Program-made: the position numbers and the translations under genes
The notes under the pieces: model-generated
Seen by the model: only the letters and a program-made list of their open reading frames with translations
What the model was told of the DNA's origin: nothing
Database searches by the model: none
In this document: positions 16,893-26,761 of the stretch, in pieces
Layout of the letters: the number at the start of each line of letters is the position of its first letter
Numbering within the stretch: the first letter of the stretch is position 1
From: an uncultured Bacteroidota bacterium
GTDB lineage: Bacteria > Bacteroidota > Bacteroidia > Bacteroidales > SZUA-534
Length of the DNA stretch: 29,361 nucleotides
Reading direction: 5' to 3'
Assembly: GCA_937885735.1 (NCBI GenBank)
Contig: CALABN010000299.1
Coordinates: 1 to 29,361, forward strand

Positions 16893-19547
16893 ATGAATAG
16901 AATATTCGGGACGGGTAATGCCAATCTCTTCGGGAAAACCATTATGGTTGCCGTGGTAACCTTGCTTGCATCATCACTGAACGCACAAGACATAAAGGAA
17001 CTACAGCAAAAACTGCAACATACAAACGACAAAAGCGAACAGATTACCCTGCTGAACAAACTTGGCGACCTGTCAAGAAACGCAAACGCCATTTCGGAAG
17101 CCATTGAATATCACCAAAAAGCACTGAATATTTGCAGGGAAACAGGCGACATTGCCAACGAGGCCAAATCGCTCAACTACATTGGTTCATCTTATTGGCG
17201 CATAAACAATTTCGACTCGGCGCACTACTATTACGGAATTGCCTTGGAAGCAAGTCTAAAAAGCGGAAACTCCGATGACAAAATACGCATACTCAACAAT
17301 TTGGCTTTGGTCAGCCAAAGTCAGGGCGACTACTTTACAGCCAACTACTACTATCAAAAAGTGGCATTAAACTGGCTCAACGCCAACAACAAAACCGAAT
17401 ATGCATCAACAATTAACAAAATTGGCAGTATGTACCTGTCACGCAACCTTTTCGACTCGGCATTGGTACAATACAAAAAGGCTCTCGACATACGCACCGA
17501 AATAAAGGATACAATGGCTATAGCACTATCATACAACAATATAGCCACAACATTCAAGAATCAAAACAGATTCGACTCCGCCCTCGCCTACCTGCAAAAA
17601 TCCATTGACCTGCTTACCGCCATTGACGACAAAAACGGACTTGCCGAAGGCTACAACAACCTTGGCGGTCTGTATTGGCAAAGCAAGAACTACAAGAATG
17701 CTTTGTCCAACTACCTTCAGGCACTCGACATACGCGAGCAACTCGGAAACACGGAAAAAATTGCATCGACACTGAACAACATAGGATTAATTTACAAGGA
17801 CTTGAGCAACTTTGACAAGGCTCTTGAATACTACAACAAATCGTTTGAACTTTACAAACAGATTGAAAATCAATTCCTTCAATCGGAAGCGCTAAACCTG
17901 ATTGGCGGTGTTTATTGGCAATCAAAAAGATACGAAGAGGCCCGCGACGTTTACAAGAATGTGGTGAAGATGCGCATAGCCGTTGGCGACAAAAAATACA
18001 TCGCCCGCTCCTACACAAACCTTGCATTGGCCTACAAAAGCCTGAACGAGCGCGACTCCGCACTTATGCAGTACAACAATGCCCTTGAAACCTACCGCGA
18101 CCTTGGCGACAAGATGAACGAGGCTTCGCAAATAAACAACATTGGCAATCTGTATCTAAAATTCAACGAGACAGATATGGCGATTGAATCATTCAAGAAG
18201 GCACTTGAAATCAGGCGTCAGATTGGCGACCAGATAGGCATAGCCTATTCCAACCTTGACCTTGCAAACGCTCATATTCAAAAAGGCTCCAACGCCAAAG
18301 CGCTCCCAATGCTGAACGAGGCGCTGGGCATTGCAAAAACAATGAAAAACAGCGAACTTGAAAAAGACGTATTATACTCGTTGTCAGAAATATACGCCAC
18401 AAACGGCAATTTTGGCAAAGCCTACAACAACCTTCTTAACTACATTAATCTGAAAGACAGCATTTTGAGTATAGAAAGCATCAAGCGCATCGCTGATATG
18501 CAAATAAGTTACGAAACCGAAAAGAAAGAACACGAACTGAAAATCAAGGATATACAAATCATCAAAGAGCAGGAACGCAACAGCCGTCAACGCATAAAAC
18601 TATATTTTGCAATCATTGGACTGATGATTGTGCTGGGATTCGCCTCTATTGTGGCTCGCCAAAACAAGCGCATCCGCAAGGCAAACGAGATGCTCGACTT
18701 CCAAAACAAGCAGATTATACAACAAAACGAGGAAATTGAGCAACAGCGCGACTACGTGACTATGCAACGCGACCAGATTGCCGAACAGAAGGAAAAAATC
18801 ACCGACAGCATTGAATATGCAAGCCGTATCCAAAACGCAATGCTCACTCCAAAAGCCGTTTGCGAGCAACTGCTACCGCATCACTTCATTCTGCTTAATC
18901 CACGCGACATTGTAAGTGGCGATTTCTATTGGATAAAGAAAGTTGGCAAACTGACCGTGGCAACAGCCGTTGACTGCACGGGGCACGGCGTTCCTGGCGC
19001 ATTTATGAGTATGCTAGGCTCCACCCTGCTTGAGCAGATTGTGTCAACGGGCAATTTCGACAGCGCTTCCGACATTCTTGAAAAGATGCGCAAATCCGTA
19101 AAAAGTTCTCTGCATCAGGAAGATAAGATTTCATCACAATCCGACGGTATGGACTGCGCCCTCTGCGTCATCGATTTTGAAAACAAAAAACTGCAATTTG
19201 CTGGCGCAAACAATCCACTCATCATCATTCGTCAAAATGAAATTATTGACATTGAACCAGATAGAATGCCTATTGGCATTCACGTTTTTGAAGAATACCC
19301 GTTCACAAACAAAGAAGTGGAACTTCAGGAAGGCGATACATTATATATGTTCTCCGACGGATTTGCCGACCAATTTGGCGGTTCGAACGGACGCAAACTG
19401 ATGATGAAGAATTTCAAAAACCTGTTACTGGAAATCAGCCAAAACCCAATAGAAAACCAAAAGGAACTGCTCAACCAACGTTTCAAGGAATGGAAGGGCG
19501 ACTACCGACAAATTGACGACGTGCTTGTACTCGGAATCAAGATATAG
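16893..19547 (+). CDS. TPR-repeat transmembrane sensor with SpoIIE/PP2C phosphatase output
   Basis: An 884-aa signalling protein. An N-terminal hydrophobic signal (about 14-30, ending LNAQ) exports roughly 500 residues of TPR repeats to the periplasm. About eleven units of exactly 40 residues follow from about 56, with anchor sequences of the form NNIGxxYW or NNIGLIYKDL at 96, 136, 176 and so on. A membrane helix (about 569-587) leads into a coiled coil (about 590-640) and a cytosolic SpoIIE-type PP2C Ser/Thr phosphatase (about 645-884). Its metal-binding Asp residues are present: SGDFYW (677), VDCTGHGVPGAF (694), DGMDC (751/754), SDGFADQ (822) and QIDD (875/876). Such phosphatases usually act on anti-anti-sigma or similar partners, but none is in the window. 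It precedes a paralogous TPR kinase by 45 bases, so they are likely co-transcribed. Confidence 0.9.
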   Translation: MNRIFGTGNANLFGKTIMVAVVTLLASSLNAQDIKELQQKLQHTNDKSEQITLLNKLGDLSRNANAISEAIEYHQKALNICRETGDIANEAKSLNYIGSSYWRINNFDSAHYYYGIALEASLKSGNSDDKIRILNNLALVSQSQGDYFTANYYYQKVALNWLNANNKTEYASTINKIGSMYLSRNLFDSALVQYKKALDIRTEIKDTMAIALSYNNIATTFKNQNRFDSALAYLQKSIDLLTAIDDKNGLAEGYNNLGGLYWQSKNYKNALSNYLQALDIREQLGNTEKIASTLNNIGLIYKDLSNFDKALEYYNKSFELYKQIENQFLQSEALNLIGGVYWQSKRYEEARDVYKNVVKMRIAVGDKKYIARSYTNLALAYKSLNERDSALMQYNNALETYRDLGDKMNEASQINNIGNLYLKFNETDMAIESFKKALEIRRQIGDQIGIAYSNLDLANAHIQKGSNAKALPMLNEALGIAKTMKNSELEKDVLYSLSEIYATNGNFGKAYNNLLNYINLKDSILSIESIKRIADMQISYETEKKEHELKIKDIQIIKEQERNSRQRIKLYFAIIGLMIVLGFASIVARQNKRIRKANEMLDFQNKQIIQQNEEIEQQRDYVTMQRDQIAEQKEKITDSIEYASRIQNAMLTPKAVCEQLLPHHFILLNPRDIVSGDFYWIKKVGKLTVATAVDCTGHGVPGAFMSMLGSTLLEQIVSTGNFDSASDILEKMRKSVKSSLHQEDKISSQSDGMDCALCVIDFENKKLQFAGANNPLIIIRQNEIIDIEPDRMPIGIHVFEEYPFTNKEVELQEGDTLYMFSDGFADQFGGSNGRKLMMKNFKNLLLEISQNPIENQKELLNQRFKEWKGDYRQIDDVLVLGIKI

Positions 19548-19592
19548 GCAAGCAACACTGATTCAACCCATTAGCACTAAAAGAAGAACCCA

Positions 19593-22391
19593 ATGAAACT
19601 GTTTTCAACCACTCTGCTCTGCCTTGCGACAATTGTCGCTCAAGCACAGACAAAAACCGAAACCTTGACTGAAAAGTTGAACAACTGCAACAATGAGGAA
19701 AAATGCGGATTATTGCTTCAACTTGCTGAATTAAATCAAAATACATATCCAACACAGGCTCGTAATCAAGTGAATGAGGCTATTTTTATGGCACAAGGAT
19801 TTGGCGATTACGAGACATTTACCAATGCATTGACAATCAAGATAAAACTTCTTTGCGCAAATGACAGCACCGACGAAGCGGAAAAACAATTGACGCACTT
19901 GGTCAAGGCAACAAAGAAATCGGGCGACAAAGAATTGCAAGCCAAAGCCTTACTGGCTGAAGCCGACATTCTAACCCACAAAGGCCAATATGACGAGGCG
20001 CTGAACATCTACAGCAAACTTATGGACGACTGCAACAAAGCAGGCTACAGCGACATTGCCATTGCATCGTCGAACCAAATGGGCTACATATACCGCGAGA
20101 AAGGTATGGCGGAACAATCGCAAAAGGCATTCCTAAAAGCCATAGAAATTGAAAGCCACAACGATTTTCCTAAACTTAAAGCCGTAAGCCTCAACTTTTT
20201 AGGCAGTCACTACTGGCGCAACGGACAATATAGCCAGGCGCTCGACTACTATAATCAGTCACTTGAAATACGAAAACAGTACGGCAACGATTTTGACATT
20301 GTCAACTCATTGATTAACATAGGAAATACATATCAAAATATGGGCAAATACGACAGTGCCACAGTCTTCCAGACAAAGGCGATGAAACTTGCCCAAAATT
20401 GGGAAAACAGACTTCCTGAAGCCCAAATCCTAAACTACATAGGCAACATTTACTGGCGTAAAAGCCAATACGACAGCGCATTGGTTTATTACCACAAATC
20501 AATCGACTATTATGAAAAATCGGGCAATCTGCTAAAAACAGCAAGCCTGAACGATAACATTGGCAACGCATTCAAAATGAACAGCCAATTCGACTCTGCA
20601 ATGTGCTACTACAATTCTGCTTTGTCGATTCGCGAGAAAATAGGCTCAAATTCCGACATTGCCTACTCGCTTTCAAACATTGGTTCAATATATTGGAAAA
20701 CAGCCAAATATCCACAAGCACTCGACTCCTACCTGAAGGCATTGACCATTAGGGAAGAACTTGGCGACAAGACAAACACCGCAAGTTCAATGGTCAATAT
20801 TAGTTTGATATACAAAGAGTTGTCAGACTTCGACAAAGCCATAGACTATCAAAGCAAGGCTCTTGACATTTACAAAAGCATTAACAACAAGGAACTTACG
20901 GCATCTACCCTAAACCAAATAGGCAATGTCTATTGGACTTGGGGCAACCTCAACCTCGCACTCGAAAACCATATGCAAGCACTACGCCTGCGTCAAGAAA
21001 TTGGCGACCAAAACTCAAGCGCTGTGTCTATGAACAACATAGGCCTGATTTACCGCGATATGGGCGATTTCGACAAGTCTGAAAAATTCTTCAACGACGC
21101 CCTGGAAATCTACGAAAAATCTGGCAACAGACAATCGGCTGGCTTTGTCCTGAACAATATTGGCGACCTATTGTCACGCGTTGAACAACAACAACTTGCA
21201 CTTTTACAATACAAAAATGCGCTCAAGATATTTGAGGAAATGGGCGACAAACGCGGACTTGCAATAACATCGCAAAACATTGGTCAACTCCTATATGCAA
21301 CAAACAGATTTGCCGAAGCCAAATCATTCTTTGACAATGCGTTGACATCGGCACAACAAATCAACGACCTTGAAATAACAAAGAACGTAAGTTTCGACCA
21401 ATTCAACCTATACGAAAAGATTGGCAACAATGCAAAGGCATTGGAAGCCTACAAACTCTACAATGCGTGCCGTGACTCAATCAGCAGCAATGGAAACATT
21501 CAGCAAATGCTTGAAATGCAATCGCTTTACGAGATAAACGTCAAAGAAAAGGAAATAGAATTGCTGAAAAGCAAGGCTGAAAACACGGCGCTGAAATTGA
21601 GCAATCAACAACGTCGGACGGCATATTTCTGCATAGCACTGATTCTGGCACTGGCTTTGGCCATAGCCGTTTTCGTAGGTTACCGCAACAAAAAGCGCTC
21701 AAACGAGATGCTCCGCAAGACATTCTCAATAATCGCCCACGACCTGCGTAGTCCAGTAGCATCGTTGAGCAATATGACAGGACTGCTCAATCAAGACGAA
21801 ATTGAACTCGACGACAACGACCGCAAAGAACTGCTCCAACAATCGGAACAACTGACACAATCGACTCTGCAACTGCTTGAAACTCTGCTTGAATGGTCGC
21901 ATTCACAAAAAGGCGACATTGTGGAATACAACCCTGAAAGACTGTCGATACGCGCCATTGTAGATGAGGTTCTTGCAACTGCAAATCCAGTGGCAAACAG
22001 CAAGCAACTGAACATTGTCAACCTAATAACTGACAACGACTTACAAGTCTTTGCCGACCACAAGGGGTGTCTGCTCATATTGCGAAACCTGATTATGAAT
22101 GCCGTGAAATTCTCGCACAAAGGTGGCGAAATCCAAATATCGGCACACAGGGAACAAGACAACATTATTGTCGGCGTAAAGGATTTTGGCATCGGCATCG
22201 CCCCTGACGACCTGAAACGCATCACTCAAGGCTTGAACTCGTCTTCGCGCCGTGGCCCAGCCAACGAGAAAGGGTTCGGATTGGGAATGCGCTTCTGCAT
22301 CGATTTCGTACACGCAAACAAGGGCCGTCTTTGGGCCGACAGTGAGGAAGGCAAGTTCACTGTGTTCTACTTCAACCTGCCAATGGCATAG
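19593..22391 (+). CDS. TPR-repeat transmembrane histidine kinase
   Basis: A 932-aa sensor kinase with the same layout as its upstream neighbour: signal peptide (ending VAQAQ near 19), TPR repeats of 40-residue period (about 120-610), a coiled coil (about 645-670), one membrane helix (about 677-696) and a cytosolic kinase. HisKA carries phosphoacceptor His716 in IIAHDLRSPVASL. HATPase_c has N box NLIMNAVKF (832-840), G1 DFGIGI and G2 GFGLGM. There is no receiver domain and no response regulator next to it, so its partner is elsewhere. TPR anchors alternate strictly between YW-type units (203, 283, 363, 443) and YQ/FK/YK/YR-type units (243, 323, 403, 483). The shared sensor design with the SpoIIE protein suggests the two read the same or related periplasmic signals. 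It converges on the C10 protease gene with only 15 bases between the stops. Confidence 0.9.
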   Translation: MKLFSTTLLCLATIVAQAQTKTETLTEKLNNCNNEEKCGLLLQLAELNQNTYPTQARNQVNEAIFMAQGFGDYETFTNALTIKIKLLCANDSTDEAEKQLTHLVKATKKSGDKELQAKALLAEADILTHKGQYDEALNIYSKLMDDCNKAGYSDIAIASSNQMGYIYREKGMAEQSQKAFLKAIEIESHNDFPKLKAVSLNFLGSHYWRNGQYSQALDYYNQSLEIRKQYGNDFDIVNSLINIGNTYQNMGKYDSATVFQTKAMKLAQNWENRLPEAQILNYIGNIYWRKSQYDSALVYYHKSIDYYEKSGNLLKTASLNDNIGNAFKMNSQFDSAMCYYNSALSIREKIGSNSDIAYSLSNIGSIYWKTAKYPQALDSYLKALTIREELGDKTNTASSMVNISLIYKELSDFDKAIDYQSKALDIYKSINNKELTASTLNQIGNVYWTWGNLNLALENHMQALRLRQEIGDQNSSAVSMNNIGLIYRDMGDFDKSEKFFNDALEIYEKSGNRQSAGFVLNNIGDLLSRVEQQQLALLQYKNALKIFEEMGDKRGLAITSQNIGQLLYATNRFAEAKSFFDNALTSAQQINDLEITKNVSFDQFNLYEKIGNNAKALEAYKLYNACRDSISSNGNIQQMLEMQSLYEINVKEKEIELLKSKAENTALKLSNQQRRTAYFCIALILALALAIAVFVGYRNKKRSNEMLRKTFSIIAHDLRSPVASLSNMTGLLNQDEIELDDNDRKELLQQSEQLTQSTLQLLETLLEWSHSQKGDIVEYNPERLSIRAIVDEVLATANPVANSKQLNIVNLITDNDLQVFADHKGCLLILRNLIMNAVKFSHKGGEIQISAHREQDNIIVGVKDFGIGIAPDDLKRITQGLNSSSRRGPANEKGFGLGMRFCIDFVHANKGRLWADSEEGKFTVFYFNLPMA

Positions 22392-22406
22392 GTCGAACCG
22401 CCGTAC

Positions 22407-24806
22407 TTAATTGATTATTATCTGTTTAGATATAGATGCAAATTTAGTGTTTATGCGCAAGACATAAACGCCATTTGGCAAATCATGAAGATTGACTGAC
22501 GTTTTGCAAGCGTTCACAGTCAATGACTTGACTCTTGTTCCCATAGCCGAAAAGACATCAATCTGCACGATTTCCGTTTCGCTCTCGACAAACAGCATTC
22601 CGTCAGTGGGATTTGGGTAGATGCTGACGTCAGTGGTTGCAACAGCCATTTTTTCGGATATCGACGTGATTGAATGCCTATCTACATCCATAAGCCCGCG
22701 ATGCCACATTCCTCCATAATAGAGGCTGAAATTGTACGCACCTACCCAAACACTTTTACCGTCAGGCGAGACACCCAACGCTGTATAACTGTCGATATCG
22801 GAATAAAAATCGGCAAAATTTGTAAACGTAGCCCCGTCATCGACACTATACGATATGCCCGAATTTGGATAAATGCCAACCGACATAAGCGTGTCAGTTC
22901 CAGGAATATATGACAATGCCGAAGAGTAGAAATTGGTGCTGTCGGCAATCTCCTGCCACGATTCTCCGCCATCTGTTGTCCGATATGCTGAAAAACTGTC
23001 TTCGCCCTTGTCCTTGATAACCCCGCATTGACCATTTCTGAACGCCACACCAAAATACGACGACATTGGCGTTTGTGTTGCGGTCCACGTGGCACCCCTG
23101 TCAACAGAGCGGAACAACCTGCCTGTGGTAGTGCTGAAAAAGACGGTGTCGCCACAAACGCAATAGCAACCAACTACACCCGTTTCATCTTTCTGATTTG
23201 CAGGAATTCGCGACGAAGAAACCCGATTCCAGTTCTCGCCTCCGTCGGTGGTTGTGTAAATCTCAAAATAACCATTGTTCGGGTCGCCCAAACAGACACC
23301 ATTATTAACATCCCAAAAATGAACAACATTAGGAAAGGCATCTGCCCCGTCAAACGTAGCCGACTTCTGAATCTCCCACGTTTCACCGCCGTCGGTGGTA
23401 TGGGCAACCTTTCCGCCTGTCAACGTCCTTGAATTGGAACTCACATAAACAGGCGCCCAAGCCTCCTTGTCACTTATGGCACATATCATTGATATTGAAT
23501 AATTTTGATAACCAGAAAACTTAACCCTTCCTGATTGCCAATATTCACCGCCATTTGTGGTGCGACAAAAATACATACACGATTTGTTCTGCCCAAAGCC
23601 ATCAAATGCCGACGCCCAGGCAGTTTTTGAATCAACAACAGATATATTGTTGATGCCACAATAATCACGGAACCCCGATGACTGCATAGTCCAAAGCACA
23701 GGTGCATTGACATCTGGCTCGATGCCTACAATGGCGTCAATCTCTTCAGAAAAGACCGTCGTTCCGAGAATCATATTTTCGACATAGAAATAGCCATCGT
23801 AATCGCCGTCCCATCCCCAATTAACGTGCAGATAACCTTCTGAATTATAGCCATCTACCACCCAAGCGTGTCCTTCCTGTTTTTTGGTTGCACCCGAATA
23901 AATGACAGGCCTTCCCGCATCAATTTCTCCAGATATGAGGGCAAACCAGTCCTTGACACTGTAATTGGAATAACTACAAAGTTTTAGGTCTTTGCTATAA
24001 AGGAAATAATTGACCAAGGCAGGCAAAACATCGCAACTGTACGAACCTGAACCGTCTTCTGTATACGACATATTCACTGACACGCCAGCGTGATAAAGCA
24101 ACTGTGCAACCGCCGATTTTTCCGCATCAGTATGATTGTCGCGCAACTTGTCGTGCATCAAGTCCCAACGATATGTAGTGGCGCCAAAATTGGCAAATTG
24201 AGGTCCACGTTCTGGTTCATCGGTAGGAATGTACTCGTGCCAGCCACGGCCTTGTTTGGGCCAATTGTGAAAGCGCATCACCTGCCCCATTGCCACCGCC
24301 ATACAACCAACATACGAAGGGCAGGAATCGTTGTAACAACCCTCTTGCCCCCAACGCGAGGTAACCAACGGCCCCACTTCAACAACATTCTCGTTTACGT
24401 TTGACTGCCCCATAGCAAACGCTTGCCATTGACGTTGAACTGACAACGATGCGCCATCTATTTTACGCGCTTCGGAAATGGCTTGTCCATACCTGTCAAG
24501 TTGAAACAAAAGCGACTTGTTTTCAGCGACTTCGCCAGCATCGGAAGTGGCAGAATAGCCCAAGACAGGCACAACGGCATCGTCGGCGGAAATAATGGAA
24601 AATCCGCCATCGGCATAAGAAAAGACATAATACAACGTGTCGCCATCGGCAATGCCCGTGTATTTAAGTTCAACTGTAGATGTCGATTTCTGCGTATTCT
24701 TTCCAAACAAGTTCAAAGCCACATTGGAAGCCCTTTCAACAGAAACAGGCCCCGCAAAAAGCGAAAAAGAGCAAAGAATAATGGCAAAACTTATGGCAAA
24801 CCTCAT
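22407..24806 (-). CDS. Secreted streptopain-like cysteine protease (C10) with Asp-box propeller and T9SS tail
   Basis: A 799-aa secreted protease. A signal peptide (1-18) is followed by a streptopain-type inhibitory propeptide (about 20-135, with the GFSIISADDAVVPVLGYS strand). The C10 catalytic domain (about 143-362) has catalytic Cys168 in VGCMAVAMGQVMRFHNWP, His313 in GHAWVVDGY and the NWGWDGDYDGYF loop. Residues about 380-705 carry six Asp-box repeats (S/T-x-D-x-G-x-x-W, e.g. TTDGGETW), as in sialidase- or Ycf48-like beta-propellers. The last ~75 residues (SIYPNPTDGM ... ASISKQIIIN) are a type A T9SS sorting domain, so it should cross the outer membrane and be released or anchored at the surface. 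It starts 14 bases after spmAB. Substrate unknown; the propeller may bind glycans or proteins. Confidence 0.92.
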   Translation of the reverse strand: MRFAISFAIILCSFSLFAGPVSVERASNVALNLFGKNTQKSTSTVELKYTGIADGDTLYYVFSYADGGFSIISADDAVVPVLGYSATSDAGEVAENKSLLFQLDRYGQAISEARKIDGASLSVQRQWQAFAMGQSNVNENVVEVGPLVTSRWGQEGCYNDSCPSYVGCMAVAMGQVMRFHNWPKQGRGWHEYIPTDEPERGPQFANFGATTYRWDLMHDKLRDNHTDAEKSAVAQLLYHAGVSVNMSYTEDGSGSYSCDVLPALVNYFLYSKDLKLCSYSNYSVKDWFALISGEIDAGRPVIYSGATKKQEGHAWVVDGYNSEGYLHVNWGWDGDYDGYFYVENMILGTTVFSEEIDAIVGIEPDVNAPVLWTMQSSGFRDYCGINNISVVDSKTAWASAFDGFGQNKSCMYFCRTTNGGEYWQSGRVKFSGYQNYSISMICAISDKEAWAPVYVSSNSRTLTGGKVAHTTDGGETWEIQKSATFDGADAFPNVVHFWDVNNGVCLGDPNNGYFEIYTTTDGGENWNRVSSSRIPANQKDETGVVGCYCVCGDTVFFSTTTGRLFRSVDRGATWTATQTPMSSYFGVAFRNGQCGVIKDKGEDSFSAYRTTDGGESWQEIADSTNFYSSALSYIPGTDTLMSVGIYPNSGISYSVDDGATFTNFADFYSDIDSYTALGVSPDGKSVWVGAYNFSLYYGGMWHRGLMDVDRHSITSISEKMAVATTDVSIYPNPTDGMLFVESETEIVQIDVFSAMGTRVKSLTVNACKTSVNLHDLPNGVYVLRINTKFASISKQIIIN

Positions 24807-24820
24807 TGCAAATCAAATTT

Positions 24821-26053
24821 TCATCCCCAGAAAATATAAGCCACCACAATGCCAGCAATGATACTGGCCAAGTCGGCAAGCAGGCCACAAACCACGGCGT
24901 GACGCGTCTTTGCAATGCCTACACTGCCAAAATAAACGGCTAAAATGTAGAAAGTGGTGTCACAAGACCCCTGGAAACAACAAGCCAAGCGCCCTGCAAA
25001 CGAATCGGCACCCAAAGTGTTCATTGTGTCAATCATAATTCCGCGTGCACCAGAGCCACTCAACGGCTTCATAAACGCCGTCGGAAGGGCATCTACAAAC
25101 TGCGTGTTGACGCCAATCAACGAGAAGAACGAGCGCATACCGTCTATCAGGTAGTCCAATGCGCCCGAAGCCCTGAACACGCCAACTCCGACCAAAATGG
25201 CTATCAAATATGGAATAATCTTTATCGCTGTTCCAAAACCTTCCTTTGCGCCCTCTATGAACGCCTCGTAAACATTCACTTTCCGTCTGATTGCCAACAA
25301 GATGAACGAAATAATAATAACAAAGAGGATTATATTGGCCATAAGCGACGACTGTGCATTCACCTCTTCACGTGGCAACCTCACAAAATACCAAATCAAG
25401 CCACTGATAGCCAATGAGAATACAGCAAAATAGCCAAGGAGCACCTTGTTGAAAAGATTGATTTTCTGATAAATGGACACCGACAAAATGCCAACCAGCG
25501 TACTGAAGAATGTGGCAATGAGAATTGGAATAAAAACATCCGACGGGTCGGCTGCGCCCATTTGCGCACGGTAAACCATTATGCTTACAGGTATCAGCGT
25601 CAAGCCAGAAGTATTGAGCACCAAAAACATAATCATTGAGTTTGATGCCGTGTCCTTTTTCGGGTTCAATTCCTGCAATTGGCTCATTGCCTTAAGTCCG
25701 AGCGGTGTGGCAGCATTGTCAATGCCAAGCATATTGGCGGCAATGTTCATCATTATAGAGCCATTGACAGGATGATTTTTTGGAATTTCAGGAAACAATT
25801 TATTGAAAAAAGGCCCCATTATCCGTGAGAACACCTGTATCATTCCGCCCTTCTCGCCTATTCGCATCAATCCGAGCCACAAAGTCATTACGCCAGTCAA
25901 GCCAAGCGAAATCTCAAAGCCCGTCTTCGACATATCGAACGTACTGCTGACCATTGCAGAAAACACCTCCGTATCGCCACAGAAAATCAGTCGTGCAAGG
26001 GCAACCACAAACGCTATCAGGAAAAATGCTATCCAAATATAATTTAGAGCCAT
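24821..26053 (-). CDS. SpmA-SpmB fusion, nucleoside-recognition domain membrane protein
   Basis: A 410-aa polytopic membrane protein made of the two spore-maturation domains, separate SpmA and SpmB in Bacillus and fused in many Bacteroidota. The first half has the Gate-type segment GMMNIAANMLGIDNAATPLGLKAM-like core (about 96-123). The second half has EGAKEGFGTAIKIIPYLIAILVGVGVF and MKPLSGSGARGIMIDTM with CCFQGSCDTTFY. In a non-spore-former the role is not settled; transport of a nucleoside or other small solute is possible. It sits 26 bases after the thioredoxin gene and 14 bases before the C10 protease gene, so the three are probably one transcript. Confidence 0.88.
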   Translation of the reverse strand: MALNYIWIAFFLIAFVVALARLIFCGDTEVFSAMVSSTFDMSKTGFEISLGLTGVMTLWLGLMRIGEKGGMIQVFSRIMGPFFNKLFPEIPKNHPVNGSIMMNIAANMLGIDNAATPLGLKAMSQLQELNPKKDTASNSMIMFLVLNTSGLTLIPVSIMVYRAQMGAADPSDVFIPILIATFFSTLVGILSVSIYQKINLFNKVLLGYFAVFSLAISGLIWYFVRLPREEVNAQSSLMANIILFVIIISFILLAIRRKVNVYEAFIEGAKEGFGTAIKIIPYLIAILVGVGVFRASGALDYLIDGMRSFFSLIGVNTQFVDALPTAFMKPLSGSGARGIMIDTMNTLGADSFAGRLACCFQGSCDTTFYILAVYFGSVGIAKTRHAVVCGLLADLASIIAGIVVAYIFWG

Positions 26054-26079
26054 TCTGTCAATCTTTTTTCATTAGACAT

Positions 26080-26682
26080 TTATTCGTTGGTTTTACCCTT
26101 ATCAATCAACGAGTTGAGAATATTGCGCATTCGCCCGCTGTTCCAATTGGCAATACCGCTCTTGCGCAAGACTATATTGCCATCGGCATCAATTACGAAA
26201 GTAGTTGGCAATGAATTGGTTGACAATTGTTCTGGATATTTGCCAATAGGAAAGAAAACTGGAAAATCCCATTTCTTGCGTTTCACCAGTTTTGCCATCT
26301 CGCGTCTGTCTTCATTGTTTACAAAGAGGAAATTGACCTTGTCGGAATAATCGCGGTAAAGTTTTTGAAACTCGCTCATTTCGGCCATACAAGGCGCACA
26401 CCACGATGCCCAATAGTTGAGCACAATAGGTTTTCCTGCAAAGTCGGCCAACTGGCAAGTGTCGCCCGACAATGTACGCAGACGCCATTCTCCTGAAATA
26501 TTGTACAAAGGAATTGGCTCCTTGAGCAACGGAGCCTGATACAAAAACGCCGTAGGCCTCAACATCAGCGTTATTGTGGCTGTGCGCGTTGGCGGTATCA
26601 TTATGAATATGGCCAATATGACGATTACCGCATCAGTGGCCAAACTTAACTTTGATTTGCGTTGCAAAAGTTTCTTGAACAT
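26080..26682 (-). CDS. TlpA/ResA-like membrane-anchored thioredoxin
   Basis: A 200-aa protein with one N-terminal membrane anchor (about 14-30) and a periplasmic thioredoxin fold. The redox motif is WASWCAPCMAEM (Cys95, Cys98). The cis-proline is in NSLPTTFVID. It is expected to reduce disulfides of envelope or exported proteins. The open frame extends to 26802 and overlaps the upstream gene, but that extension is not hydrophobic at its start and would place residues before the anchor. MFKKLLQRKSK at 26682 is the natural start. It leads spmAB by 26 bases and the cysteine protease beyond it, which fits a role in keeping secreted thiols reduced, though that is inference. Confidence 0.88.
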   Translation of the reverse strand: MFKKLLQRKSKLSLATDAVIVILAIFIMIPPTRTATITLMLRPTAFLYQAPLLKEPIPLYNISGEWRLRTLSGDTCQLADFAGKPIVLNYWASWCAPCMAEMSEFQKLYRDYSDKVNFLFVNNEDRREMAKLVKRKKWDFPVFFPIGKYPEQLSTNSLPTTFVIDADGNIVLRKSGIANWNSGRMRNILNSLIDKGKTNE

Positions 26683-26761
26683 TGCCTTTATTTTTGGCGC
26701 AATGTAACAATTTTTGCAATAGGCTTGTACACTGGTTTGCAAGGCTGATGCCTGACAACCA

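Noticed and set aside
16893..22391. DNA-level tandem repeats or a CRISPR-like array in the two TPR genes
   Set aside because: The periodicity of 120 bases is at protein level, with divergent codons and no identical repeats or spacers.
22742..23173. 143-aa frame on the minus strand inside the C10 protease gene
   Set aside because: Same strand but another frame of the propeller repeats; Arg- and Ser-rich translation without family resemblance.
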